From Paulownia fortunei (Eukaryota; Streptophyta; Magnoliopsida; Lamiales; Paulowniaceae), in assembly GCA_019321725.1 (NCBI GenBank), contig JAGSPU010000063.1, positions 248,001 through 312,000 on the forward strand: 64,000 nucleotides of DNA. Reading direction: 5' to 3'. The translations under genes and the position numbers were made by a program. Shown in pieces: positions 50,801 through 62,255 of this stretch. A model generated the notes under the pieces. The model was given only the letters and a program-made list of their open reading frames with translations, was not told where the DNA came from and searched no databases. How positions within the stretch are numbered: position 1 is the stretch's first letter; each line of letters starts with the position of its first letter.

Positions 50801-51608
50801 GAGACAACTGCTTGCAATGGAGATGATCAGGACAATTACGACTCATCATCACTTAAAGAGAGCATCTACACAATGGATGCTTTGACTTTACCATCAAATG
50901 CACTGTCTGAAGAAGAGGAGTATTCTCTCAAGCACACTGCAAAGTTGGAAAATACCGACAGGGGAGTGAAAAGAAAATGGATGCAGAGCCTCTCTGCAGT
51001 CCCGGGTAACTGAGGAAACAAAAATAAAGTCGGAGGATACTACTCTCCAGAAGTGCAGCAAAATGACCATGCCTGAGACAGTTTGTAGTGACAATGTTGT
51101 GTCTCTTTCTGATGAAAACATGCTGTTAACCAAAGACAAGGAAAGGTCTGAAGTTGATGCAGAACCAAGAAGCTCTTCCAGTGTGGAGGAAAATACTGGT
51201 GCATGTTCAGGAGTGCCAAATGATGGCACGCGAACTGAAGATGCTGAAAATTGTCCAGATAAGGATACAGTGAAAATCAAAGAGGATATATCAATTGACC
51301 CAACACAAACTGAGAAAGAAGAGATTCAACTAGTGAATCAAGCACCAAGTGATAATCCATTGTTAAATACACAAGCTGCAATTAGCAGTGATGAAAGCAA
51401 GGGCCAGTGGGAAAATCCAAGAAAAGAAAGAGCTGTTGCTTTAGAGTCTTTGCTTGAATTATGTGCAAGATTGCTCAAACAGGACAAATTTGACGAGCTC
51501 TCGGGTGTGCTAAAACCGTTTGGGGAAGATGCTGTCTCTTCCAGAGAAACAGCAATCTGGCTGACAAAAAGCCTAATGAATGCCCAAAAGCTTGCTAAAG
51601 AATCCTAG
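44821..51608 (+). CDS. NEK5: NIMA-related Ser/Thr kinase, NEK5-like; frameshifted
   Basis: Thirteen coding exons: 44821-44939, 45701-45767, 46918-46983, 47116-47162, 48914-48959, 49051-49131, 49213-49255, 49342-49391, 49802-49882, 49963-50012, 50138-50211, 50319-50370, 50450-51608. The kinase core is present: glycine loop I-G-R-G-A-L-G, V-L-K-K, H-R-D-L-K-L-S-N, G-D-F-G, G-T-P-N-Y and R-P-T-A-A-E-L-L. After an acidic/Ser-rich linker, the tail [13 protein letters not shown] and [12 protein letters not shown] matches my memory of Arabidopsis NEK5. Plant NEKs act on microtubules and cell expansion. One base is missing in exon 9 (CCCCAATT, about 49816), giving a stop at 49880-49882. The last exon changes frame twice (about 50966-50977 and 50996-50999), each consistent with one lost base. 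Intron 2 carries a Copia relic; intron 4 is 1.75 kb. Confidence 0.85.
46271..46600 (+). mobile_element. Relic of a Ty1/Copia retrotransposon integrase, inside NEK intron 2
   Basis: The frame at 46271-46492 contains TPQLNGVAE followed by [11 protein letters not shown], the most conserved stretch of the Copia integrase core. The neighbouring frame at 46374-46595 continues with a Y-G-M-W-C-G-K-T-P segment corresponding to the following x-x-A-W-x-G-x-K-P block. Only about 110 codons remain, in two frames with internal damage, and I see no long terminal repeats. It lies in the sense orientation between exons 2 and 3. Confidence 0.8.
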
Positions 51609-53417
51609 TTTTAAGAATTGGACATGATCAGGGCCTTTCGATTCTAATAATTTATTGTAAAAATTGGTTGTGTTTATTGGGTGTGGATGTATTATTTGTT
51701 TGTCAAAAGAGTAATGTTGGATTGAATTTTGAGGATTGGATTTATGAGGAAACAAGTTTGATTGTTTTTTTCTCCCTTCTTTCGCTGGAGGCAGCTTGTG
51801 GTCTATCATCATATTATCCATCCTGATGAAAACTATCACACAGATTTCAGCCCATGTTCTCATTTACATGATGATACCTTGAAATGACACAGTGTATACA
51901 GTTGTCTACTGTATGAGGAAATGTAACAATATTTGAAAGAGAGCTTTATAATCTGTTCAAGCTGAATTTGCTATGAAGTAAAGCAAAAACTTCTCTTGCT
52001 TGTAAAAAAATCATAGATAGTCGTAAGATTATATAATTCAAGAATTTAATATTCATCGTAGGGTGGTTTACAAATAATTTTAATAGTATTGAGTAACTAA
52101 ACCATCAAAATCTTGAAGGCTTATTAATACTATATATGTTCGTGGAAGTGGTAATTCCAGATCATGGGATATAAGAAATCCATATGCTTTAAGTTTGGCT
52201 AACTATGGTGCCTCATTTATTGTGTGAAAACTATACTATTTTTAGGCTTGAGGGTGAGAACTCAACCCTATTTTCAACTTGCTGGCAATAATTTCTGCTT
52301 TTCATGAATTGGGTTTAGCATGTTTAAGGTTGTTTAGTTTTTCAATACTCTTGTTCTTTGTTTACATATACAGAGACTTTAATATCTATAAAGACTTTTT
52401 TTTCCTTGTTAAATTTTAGATTATTTTAAACGACTCATGACACTTTTATTAACATCTCCACAAAGTATATTTGTATAGTTTATAATTCAACATGAAAATG
52501 CGAATTATGATATAAATCTATACAGAATTAAATGATGTATGGGTATGAATGAAGTGTGGCTACCCACATCCACTAATTATTACCTGTCAATTTCTAGAAT
52601 AATTGGTGTGTAGGGGGTTATGAAGTATGAACATTCAATGTATTTTCTTAGATGAACTATTACCATCATCCATTAATCAAAAATGATTATTGAATTTGAG
52701 GTCTCACCAATTTTCTAATATTTAAAAACAGGAAAAAAGGAAAGAAGTCCCATCCTGACACGTACAAGGTATCGACAGACTCTATCCCTCTCACCATTTT
52801 CTGACCTGCTCAAAAATATTTACTCCAATTTCATAGCTATTTTAATTAAAAATAATATCTATTATAGTTTTTTTTTTTATGAGAGCTAATATATTTTCAG
52901 CATAGCAGCAAAATTAACAAGAAGTTGCATACTTAAAAATAACAAAATCGGGTTTTTCTTTTCTCCTTTTTGATGCATATTAACAATTTAGTCTTTCTAT
53001 TAGTACTGAGATTGAAATTCTCTTCAAATTTAATTGCCTTATTGCTGCCTGTAACATTAGGTGAAAAGTTTAATTTTTATTTTTTTAACATAAATTCTTT
53101 TCGCGTAATTAGAACTATAATTTTACATTAAGCTGCAAATAATATTTTTTTTCTCTCTTCCCCCCTATTAAATATTTTGATCTAAATTACATGATTAAAG
53201 AAGAGTTTTCTACGAATGGCCAAGAAATGGTGCATAGAAATTAAAGCTTATGATTGAGGGTTGGCCTTTGGTGGGCAATCTGCCAATTAATTTCAATTTT
53301 GATTGTGATACATAGCCTACCTTGACACATTTCTTTACATTTTGTGGATCCCATGAACCTTACCACAAAAGGCAATAAATATGGTAGGAAAAATAATTAA
53401 AAAAAAAAAAATGAACT
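51609..53417. other. Intergenic, NEK 3' flank
   Basis: NEK 3' untranslated region for roughly the first 300-400 bases, then AT-rich DNA without an open frame or repeat I can support. Confidence 0.5.
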
Positions 53418-53439
53418 TTGATGAAGACATCTAGACCAC

Positions 53440-53447
53440 TATATAAA
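53440..53447 (+). promoter_or_regulatory. TATA box of the AG-peptide-like gene
   Basis: TATATAAA within 'ccactatataaattgag'. It lies 89 bp before the ATG at 53529 and downstream of the in-frame ATG at 53418, which argues for the internal start. Confidence 0.7.
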
Positions 53448-53528
53448 TTGAGAAATTCCACATTATTTCATACCACAAATCCCATAAAAACATTCATTGT
53501 TTTATTATTGAGTTACATTATATTAAAT

Positions 53529-53762
53529 ATGGCACATTTTGGTAAGTCTACCACCTACATTTACATTTTCTTGGCCATGGTGACTGTAATTTTGTCGACG
53601 GCGGCGATGGCACAAGATGTTGCATTGGCGCCTTTGCCAGAGATGGATGCAGGAAATGGCTTTCGGCTTTCAATTTCTGATACACTTATCTTTTCTCCAA
53701 TTTTATTTTCTTTTTTGTTATTTTATTTCAATAAATCGAGAGTGTTGAATACTGAATGGTGA
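53529..53762 (+). CDS. Small secreted peptide, arabinogalactan-peptide-like
   Basis: A 77-residue product starting MAHFGKSTTY. It has an N-terminal signal peptide with a hydrophobic core (I-F-L-A-M-V-T-V-I-L) and a likely cut after A-M-A. A short mature part follows with two Ala/Leu-Pro dipeptides (A-P-L-P) that could be hydroxylated and glycosylated, then a C-terminal hydrophobic segment (I-L-F-S-F-L-L-F-Y-F) as in GPI-anchor signals. This is the layout of AG-peptides, cell-surface proteoglycans, but the glycomodule is minimal and the charged tail after the hydrophobic end is unusual. The start at 53529 is chosen because the upstream in-frame ATG (53418) precedes the TATA box. Family assignment is tentative. 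Confidence 0.55.
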   Translation: MAHFGKSTTYIYIFLAMVTVILSTAAMAQDVALAPLPEMDAGNGFRLSISDTLIFSPILFSFLLFYFNKSRVLNTEW

Positions 53763-54660
53763 CTCGAATATATATAGTATGATCCATCGGCCGTTGGTTC
53801 GTGGTGGGATGGAGTCGTGGAGAGAGTGACTATGAGGCTTGCAATATATCTTTGTTATGTGTGTAATTCTATATTGTTGGAATGTTGTATTGGCACGATT
53901 TTATACATGATTAATAAAATGTATATTTGCTATAGAAGTCATGCATTGCTATATATTAGTAAACAAATAATAAATGATATAGATATTTAAAATATTACCA
54001 TGAATAAATTTCAACTTATTTATCAAATATCGAGAAATACTGATCAGTTGAATAATTAAAAGGAATTCCACTAAATCAAGAATATTAATTGACACTATAT
54101 ATTAAAAATCAGCTGAGCTCAAGTCACTAGTCTATTTTATGCTAGTTGGTTATTCATAATTAGTAATTAAATTACTAATTATCATTGTGAATTGTGTTAG
54201 TTGATAGCCATTATAATGATGTATTTGGCTGTCTTACTCAAGAAAAAAAAAAAATCAGCTAAATATGAAATTACTGTAAAAATATCAGTCTAATAATTAA
54301 ATTGTGATATAACCTCTCAAAAAAAAAAAAAAACACACACACCATTTTCTATCCATTGATTCATATATATGTTTTCTCACAAGCCCTTTTTGTTATAATA
54401 AAAAAAGAGAACTAAAGAGCTGCTCAGATGCAGTAACTAAGATTGGCAGTGAAGAAAAGTATAATGCTTTGTCTGTACTTGTAATAAATTTTCCCTTTAC
54501 TTTGGCAAGAAATGATTCTATATGCATTAAGTAATCATATTAACCATAGATTATAGGATTCTTTAAAGCTAAAATTTCTTTGCTGTTCTAGCTGGTTTAA
54601 GCATAGAATAAATGCAGATTCTTTAAGTGTCAAGTGAACTAATCAGAGGGTCTATAGGCC
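53763..54660. other. Intergenic, AT-rich
   Basis: 3' flank of the AG-peptide-like gene followed by AT-rich DNA with two A-runs (about 54243 and 54319). Nothing else seen. Confidence 0.5.
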
Positions 54661-54664
54661 TGCA

Positions 54665-54982
54665 CTACTTCTCTATATATTCAACTTTGTAAAATCTCAT
54701 TTCATGCACTGATTGTCTTCTCAGTATATGGTGTTTTTGTACAAAGCCACCCAATGAGAATTCTAGGTGCACGTTATGTGACAGATTTTGCCAGGACTGA
54801 GGGAAAATCTGAGTGCCCCCAAACTTGATTTTTGACAATTGTCCGACTGAGGGAATGCAATTAACATGAAACGACTGGTCGCATTCAGCAGAATGATAGA
54901 GCCAGAGCCGTGGATTGATGTGTTGTTCGCAGAACTCACAGTTTATGGGAACAGATTGTGAGTTTTGCAAACAAGATGTCAA
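54665..54982 (-). pseudogene. DC1 (C1-like Cys/His-rich) domain fragment, minus-strand arm
   Basis: The minus-strand frame carries C-E-F-C-E-Q-x-I-N-P-x-x-W-L-Y-H-x-A-E-C-D-Q-S-F-H, then C-I-P-S-V-G and I-K-F-G-G-T, the signature of plant DC1 domains (Zn-binding, diacylglycerol-binding-like fold; many roles in stress and signalling). Full DC1 proteins have several such domains over 200-700 residues; only one remains here, so this is a gene fragment. It forms one arm of an inverted repeat with the plus-strand copy. Confidence 0.8.
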
Positions 54983-55082
54983 GGCATGGCTCTGGTTCTC
55001 TCATTTTGCTGAATGTGCCAATCGTTTCATGTTAGTTGCATTCCCTCAGTCGGACATTTGTCAAGAGTTGAGTTTGGGGGCA
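54814..55082. repeat. Inverted repeat of two DC1 fragments: arms of about 128 bp, 14-nt spacer
   Basis: Left arm 54814-54941 and right arm 54956-55082 are reverse complements with an estimated three quarters or more of positions matching. They include a long perfect block around 'ttgcattccctcagtcggac' (right arm near 55036). Similarity fades outward with gaps. RNA from either strand would fold into a long imperfect hairpin. Confidence 0.85.
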
Positions 55083-55124
55083 GTCTCAGTGTCCTTGCCA
55101 CGCTCAACCGGTGACTTGTGTTAG
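54915..55124 (+). pseudogene. DC1 domain fragment, plus-strand arm (degraded)
   Basis: The plus-strand frame reads C-E-F-C-K-Q-D-V-K-A-W-L-W-F-S-H-F-A-E-C and then loses the later Cys/His ligands. It is the partner of the minus-strand fragment and more damaged than it. The following open frame (55118-55348) has no domain I recognise. Confidence 0.7.
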
Positions 55125-55750
55125 GATGGATGCTTACCACTGGAAGCCACAGGTGTGGATATGCAAGAAAATCATCAAAGGCTTTGAAGATATTATGGCT
55201 TTCCAATGCTCAGTGTGAGATTCTTGGATCAACTTTCTGGCAACTACTGCCTGGTATTTATGTTCTTGTCATTAATTTCCAACCTGGATTGAAGCCTTTT
55301 CGTCCACTTATGCTATTGTGTGGATCTACAACTTTAACAGCACAGTAATTTCTGTCAGTATTGAGTGCCTTTGTTTTCTTTAGTTAGAAATTCATTCCAA
55401 TAAAAATGATGGAAAAATGTGAAGGAACATTCACCAGTTTAATGAAAGCGCGATGACAAGGCTTTGCTTTGATATTCAGATGCTCCAGGATAATTTATCT
55501 ACTATCTTCATATTGCACTCTGATATGGCGAGAGAACTCCTTTCCAATTGTGCAAATCACACCGTTCCGTTAGCATATTTAGAGCCTATAAAAGCCAATA
55601 TGTTGGCGTAATGTTCATGACAAGTTCTGCTATCATACTAGCATCACACATTTACAAAAGTTCGTTACATGCTGCTATTGTGACAACAATAACTAATACC
55701 CTAAAGGCTAATCAAGATGAAACCGAGCTGATTTACAGCATAATCACTCA
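55125..55750. other. Between the DC1 repeat and the CTPA stop codon
   Basis: No gene recognised. The minus strand here should include the 3'UTR of the CTPA gene. The open frames at 55118-55348 and 55548-55778 lack domains. Confidence 0.4.
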
Positions 55751-58700
55751 TCAAGAAGCCGAGCCTTTGGATTCTTGAATATCAAGCTGATGCTCTGCCA
55801 CCAGGATACAAGAATCTCCTTCTAGGGATGAAGCTGAGCTTCCATTCTTGAAGGAGTCTTTGGGTGAATTGAGAAAGTCAGTTGTGCACTGTACATCAGG
55901 GGTTATGCCAACCTGGTCAATGTCATGAAGTGCCGGCGACAAATACTTAGCCACTGTAATGAAAAGGGCCGATCCATCATTTAGCTCCGTCACACTCTGC
56001 GATAAATTTTTTTCAATATTATTTGGATGAAACTAAGAAGCCAAGAAAATGAAGCTCAAAAACAATTTTTTTGGTGTTTTAGAGAACAGTAAATGATTTT
56101 GTCTTCAATCACTAAAACCTGTATTTTTCCTTTCCCAAAAGTTCTATGCCCCACGAGAGTTGCTCGACCATTGTCATGGAGTGCCCCTGCAAGAATCTCG
56201 CTTGCACTTGCACTCCCTTCATTCACCTGTTTCAAAAGGAAAACAGTTAGTTGCTTCCCAGGAGAAGAACTTCCACTGAGATATCTTCAAGAATGAAATC
56301 CCTGAAAAAACAACAATCGAAGCCAAACTTACAAGGACAACCAGTGGATCGTGTGTTATAGCATGCCCATCGATCATGCTGATAGGTAACATATTGCCAT
56401 CCCTATCGATAGTGTTCACTAGAGTCTCAGTTCCGTCTAGCCAAATTTGAGCAACATCAAGTCCTGCTTTTACCAAACCACCCTGGAGATAGTGATGAGG
56501 AGGAATGAGTATCACTAGTAGCAACTGAACTACTCAAATCTGAATAGCTAAAAAGCAAAATAAGAAAAAATATGCCTCAAGCAAAAGAACAGACTTACTG
56601 GATTGTTTCTCAGATCCAATATGTATGATTGCACACCTTGATTCTCCATCTCATGAACTGTGTTTTCCATCTCCAATGCAGCAGTCTGTCATATTTAGAA
56701 CAGTTTCAATACTTTTTGAATCCCTTTTTACCCTCTTTGTAAATGAGTCACAAAATGACGACTTTTTATAATCTTTATCAATTTCATGTGGAAATTTCAT
56801 AGTCAGTTAATACCTGAGAAAAGGTTGACAACCTCACATATCCAGTCTTTGATAGATGCCCGTCAGGCGCTCTGTGGAGAATGATAGCACTAGATATGGG
56901 TGAAAGCTTAATTACTTCTCGAGGTATTTTAACCTTCAAAAAATTGAGTTTTTTGCCAAATTAGCTATAGTTGACTGCATACCAACAAATGACATCCCAA
57001 TATTGCATTTTCGGAATACCTAAACAACACACATGTAGTGGATCTATACCTCTCTGACATAAGAACTCCCCAAGTCATCAACCTGGATAATATAATATAA
57101 TGAAGTTAAAACTAACCATAATTTGAAGGTAATATTTTCGGTTTATATGAGCCATAACATCAATTATGAAATTTTCATCTTAAAACGCAACGTATTCCCA
57201 TGCAAGTGAAGGGTTTAATGCTCACACTGTGAACTTTTACTGTAACAGTTGTTCCGACACGTCCCCTGAGCTTTTGGGCAGCTGCTTCACTTGCCACTCC
57301 ATCAAGTCTCTCACCTGATGTGCCTCAAGAAAATTCATCCATAATGCTTCAGTACACAACTACTTTATCATGTGGAAGAAAATATTAAAGAATATAAGCA
57401 AATCTTAAATAGCAACTTATACATGTCATCTCTTGTACAACATTGCGTGACATTTTTACCTGAGCTGATTGGACTTTTTAAATATCTTTGAAAACCATAT
57501 AAAGTAAATTAAACATTTTAGGTACAAGTTTCGTTTATTGCTAATTCATTTGTTCCCTCTGAAGTTTGTCACTCAAGTACATATGGTACTTGTTTTCTCC
57601 TCAGACTGAACATTGATAGCATCAGAAGTTTAGCAGTTATGTAAAATACCGTTAATTTCCATTAGCTCATCTCCTTCATGTATACCAGCACGTGCAGCTG
57701 GGCTATTCTCTATGCATGATAAAACAACCTGAAATAAAATAAACAGACTTAGAGCAACAAACATATGTCGAGTGTCACACACTGATAACTTGTACTATAC
57801 ATGGACAAAGGCCAATATTGAAAAAGCACTTTATAGTTCACAAAACAAAAGTAGAGCCTATTTGCAAACCTAGAAATTGTGCAAGATTGCCGTTAGTTGA
57901 CATTGGAAACACTATACGTTTTCTCAATACCAACTGCAAATGTAGACTTCTCGTTATTATAACTGTCTAATAGCCACTTTTTCAGTCTGCCTCTCACAGC
58001 CAAGTAGCCAAGTTATGGAGAAGTTTAACATAAAACAGAATTTAGGTTCTTAATTCTTAAATATAAAAGACGTTGAGGAACTCAAAGTATGCAGTACAAC
58101 AGAATGACTGCTGATGGAGAGACATACATACATACACATACATATATATAAATATACAGGAGCAAGCACGCGCACACACACACACACACACACACACATT
58201 CTTTTCAAGGAAGACAAAGTAAATTATATCAAGAAGTATGGCAATGTGGAAAATCAACTCAACCAGTGTCAAATGTCAACCCACCAGGTGCCCCGTCTTT
58301 GGTTCAACGTTGACGAATAAACCAACACCTTGCAAATTTCCATCACTTCCTATTCTAAAACTTTGATATTCCTGCATGTAACAATAAGTAGCCATTAGAC
58401 CTCAGCCTGCAGTCCTCCATCAAATCATTAGATAAAGTGAATGTCAAATCAGATACAGGTACAACAGAACGGAAGTTGTTGAAAGGCCAAACTCATAAAG
58501 GATAAAGTGATTGAAAAGTGGCCATTCATGGGGTCATTTCATTGTAGCAATCATGTGCTATAGTGAGATGGAAAAGATAATTTTTCACAAAAGCCTTTAA
58601 ATAACAACAGAATCAGTTTGATTGTATAACAAATGTATGAAGTATGGACCATAAGAGAAGTTGGAAAACATGGAAACATACTAATACCTTAGGACTGATG

Positions 58701-59705
58701 ATGCGTGTAAAAGGATCTCCAAGAGTGGAAAGCATCCCCTTGATTTTGTTATATGCAGCGTCTTCTGATCTCAGTGGAAACATTTCAACCATTGTCTGTT
58801 GCAGTTTTAAGTCCCAATCTGTAAATAGGTCCCTTCAAATTAGCTCGCCAATTTGGAAACCTCACAAGAAGGATTGGAAACCATTTGCTTTTGGAGTAAA
58901 ACTGAAAGACGTACAACATTATTACTTTTCAACTCTACCCTCACACTAGGTACAAATTCAAATTGGAGCATACAAAAAGAGTAACTGATTTTCCACCCTC
59001 TCTCTTTCTAATAGTCATATTGACCATGATGTCAACCATTGATTCAAGAACACAAATTTAGACCTCCTCTTCTCCTACTACCATAATGTCAAAGCAAACT
59101 AACCAAACAAAAGAAATTGGAAAGGGCCTGTTGTGTTCTTACCCTGATGATTGAAAGTTGGATCTATGAAGGTCTCCCTAATCAAGCCCCATGCCTCCAC
59201 AAGAGTTCTTTGTACTGTATTCACCTGCCAAAATAATCTCAACCAAGTAAAAATCTAATTAACAGAAGATTTGAAGAAAAGGTTCATCTCTAACTCTAAA
59301 CATGAATAAAATGTATTCACATGAATTAAAACACTAAAATTCTAAAAACTTGATCACCTCACGCGTGTGAGAAACAGGAAACGCCACAGTCAGAGATTCT
59401 GCAAAAGCCGGCGAATCGCAACACAGGGAGACTGCAGCAGCAAAACCAAGCACTCCTCTCCCAACCCTTTTAACCAAATCTTCATTTACTGCTATAAGAC
59501 ATCCATTCTTGGCTTGTGAACTGCCATTTTTCTGGTCCAAACACTGAACAATCTTCACTCTAAGATTCTTGATTCTCCAACTGTTCAACCTCGAAAATCG
59601 GCAAGATGAGAACAGTTTTGAGGTGGGTTTTGAGGAAAATTTCGAGACCCGAGAGAGAGTCGACAAGGTGCAATCAAGATTAGAGTTGAGGGCCTCCATT
59701 TTCAT
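55751..59705 (-). CDS. CTPA3: Chloroplast carboxyl-terminal processing peptidase (S41 family), CTPA3-like
   Basis: Twelve exons, intact: 59358-59705, 59143-59224, 58688-58818, 58285-58371, 57650-57728, 57226-57314, 57050-57082, 56814-56933, 56599-56685, 56333-56482, 56119-56226, 55751-55996; 519 aa. A Ser-rich plastid transit peptide is followed by a hydrophobic segment (about 85-97) and an A-F-A site at 100-102, a bipartite leader for the thylakoid lumen. Residues about 200-290 form a PDZ domain ([18 protein letters not shown]). The protease core has the Ser/Lys dyad: S409 in S-A-S-A-S-E and K434 in T-F-G-K-G-K, spaced 25 as in bacterial Prc. CTPA enzymes trim C-terminal extensions in the lumen, classically of photosystem II D1. 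The substrate of this paralogue is not known to me. The paralogue call rests on remembered similarity to At3g57680. Confidence 0.9.
58173..58198. repeat. (CA)13 microsatellite in CTPA intron
   Basis: Perfect CA repeats within the intron between exons 4 and 5 of the CTPA gene, next to a (CATA)n stretch. Confidence 0.9.
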
Positions 59706-60722
59706 CAGAGGAAAAAAGAGTTGCCCGTTTCTTGGGAAGAATTTCCAGTTAGTTTGGTTGATTCTGGGGGGTGGCGGCCCACATGAATCTTTAGCTCTGT
59801 GGTGGTTAACTCTGTTGCGTGTCTGAGAGTATCTTTTGTGGAAACTGAGAAAGAATCCTGAGGCTCTTACTGTTGCGACAAGTGGACCAAAGTGTGAAGT
59901 GAATTTTTTTAAGACTTTTATTTATTTTTTCTACCAAATCTCTTTTCCCATTGTGTATTTCTTTTTTGTTATTTTTTTTTAAAAATTATTGATTCAGTAT
60001 TATATCATATTTTTCATCTATATATAAAAATAAAAAATAAATGTGTGGAGTTCTCATCATGATTTATAATGTATTATTTTCTACTTCAGTTGGGATATTT
60101 ATGAACAAAATTTTTGTATATTGAAATTCATACTGAACTCAAATTAATTTTTGTACTTGAACGACTAGTATTATTGTTCAAGAACAAATATTTTTTTATT
60201 TAAGGGCTCTCAAACAAGACAATATCTATCCCCATGATAACTAGTTCTCCAACTTTAAAAGGAAAGAATCGAGAATGGGTTTATTTTGTGAATTTAATTT
60301 GAGTCTCAATAATCATAATAAAAAAATATGCTTCCTAACCCTCCAACGATAAACACACAATCTATAAAAAATGTAAGCGAATGAGATATTTTTACAATTT
60401 TTTACATCAAATTGACAGAGAAAAATGCTGATTTTAAAATAAAATAAAATAAACAAATTGAATTCTCAACAAGTTATAGACCTATGTGTAATGAACTTCA
60501 CGAATATATATTTATGCACATAGTTGTAATATGGGCCTAAGTCTATCTCTATGCGGCCCAACTAATGATAGTTTGGTGTTGAAGGTCTGTTGAGGTTGGC
60601 CCGGACAGGCCCAATAGACAATAAAGGATCCAGCCCAGAACTTTTCAAGTTGAGAGCTAGTAAAGTGTGACACCCAGATTTAATCATAACTAGATAAAGT
60701 AGTAGAGCTAAGAGGGCAGTAT

Positions 60723-60745
60723 TTATTATTATTATTATTATTATT
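60723..60745. repeat. (TTA)n microsatellite
   Basis: Seven to eight uninterrupted TTA units. Confidence 0.85.
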
Positions 60746-61122
60746 TAGTTATTTAGTTATTGTCGAGCGAAGCAAAAACATAGACAATTTCATTATGATA
60801 TTAGTAAATAATCAGGTATTATAGTAGTTAAGTTTTTATTGAGATTCAAATACAAAATCTTATAATCTTGAGATCTCAATTTTACCACTTGAAGTAGACT
60901 TCCTTAATGAGTTAAGAGAAGTTCAAGCTTAACAAATTATGTTAATTTCAAGTCAATCTTTAGTTTGTTAGAATATAAAGCCTGCAATGGTAATTATCTT
61001 CTAGCATGATTTAGTGATTGCTAACAAGCCCTTGATAGTTGATACTACCAAGCTATCACACATAAAAATTGGACCAGTTTAGCATGTTAAAATGTATGTA
61101 TTCTCCAAATTGATTTTACTAC

Positions 61123-61156
<34 letters not shown>
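61123..61156. repeat. Compound microsatellite (GT)n(AT)n
   Basis: GT repeats to 61138, then AT repeats to 61156. Confidence 0.9.
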
Positions 61157-61935
61157 GCACTTAGACTTAGTACACCAAACCATCTTTTGCAACCCATGAA
61201 GGGTGGCCAAGTGCATAAAAATCAGTGAGGTTCATCGCTACAACCAAGGATGGAATCAAAAATTTTAATTTTGGGGATGAGATTGATTTTATTTTTTAAA
61301 AAATAATAGGTAAAGAAATATTTTCAATCATATATAAAAAATAATTTTATTATTTTTAAAGGGACAAAATTTTTAAATTCATATATAAATTTTATATTTA
61401 TACATAAGTATTTCTGGCCACAACAACTATTTATGATGTAGTTTATCCGGCAGCTATTGCATTATGATGTGGTGGAAATAGAATCATGGCCTGTTTTTCT
61501 GTACAAAACAATGAAAGGTTCTTTTAAAAAAATTTAACACTATCATTTATTTTGTTGAGGAATTCCAAGTGGAATGTCAGCTTCATTGTATTAAGAAATG
61601 TCTCCAACATTGTTATGTATGTAAGTACCATAATTCATAAAAAGGAAAAAAACATTATGGGAACTAAAGCTATCTACGTTGTTCTAATCATCATTTTTAC
61701 CTTTAGCAAGAAAAGAAAAGGTAGTGATATAAGTGCATTTTGTCAACTTTAGGAAAGCTATTGAACAAAAGAGAGAAATGAAAAGCAACTGATTACCTAA
61801 ATTAAAGATCTCACAAAAAGCAATACACTACTCCAATTTAGATATGAGACCACAACTACTTATTGCATTCATTCAAAGGTGTATATATATATATAGACAT
61901 AGGTTACTTGTAAATACTAAAGTGGAATTATTTCT

Positions 61936-62255
61936 ATCAAATGAATGTCTACTACAAATTGCTTTTTAAGGTGGATTATTCGGTTGCAACACGGACACGA
62001 GAGTCTTGAAATTGTCCCCAAAAAACTCATTTGATGTTTAAATCAACAAGTATTTCATAAAATAAGTATTTATACATGTTTAGATGAGACGGGCTATCCA
62101 ATAAATGTCTCCTACAAGTTGTTTTTTAAGGTGGGTTTTTCGGTTGCAACACGGACACGAGGGTCTTGAAATTGTCCCACAAAACTCATTTGATGTTTAA
62201 ATCAATAAGTATTTCATAGAATAAACATTTATACATGTTTAGATGAGACCGGCTG
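61936..62255. repeat. Tandem duplication, period 160 bp, two copies
   Basis: Copy 1 is 61936-62095 and copy 2 is 62096-62255. They share 'ttcggttgcaacacggacac', 'tcttgaaattgtccc', 'aactcatttgatgtttaaat' and 'catgtttagatgagac' in register, with scattered substitutions and few gaps. Confidence 0.92.

Noticed and set aside
44821..51608. NEK gene as a processed or dead copy
   Set aside because: All introns and kinase motifs are present; only one-base losses disturb the frame.
58057..58320. Frames with Cys-Val or Thr-His repeats
   Set aside because: Translation of the CA microsatellite in a CTPA intron.
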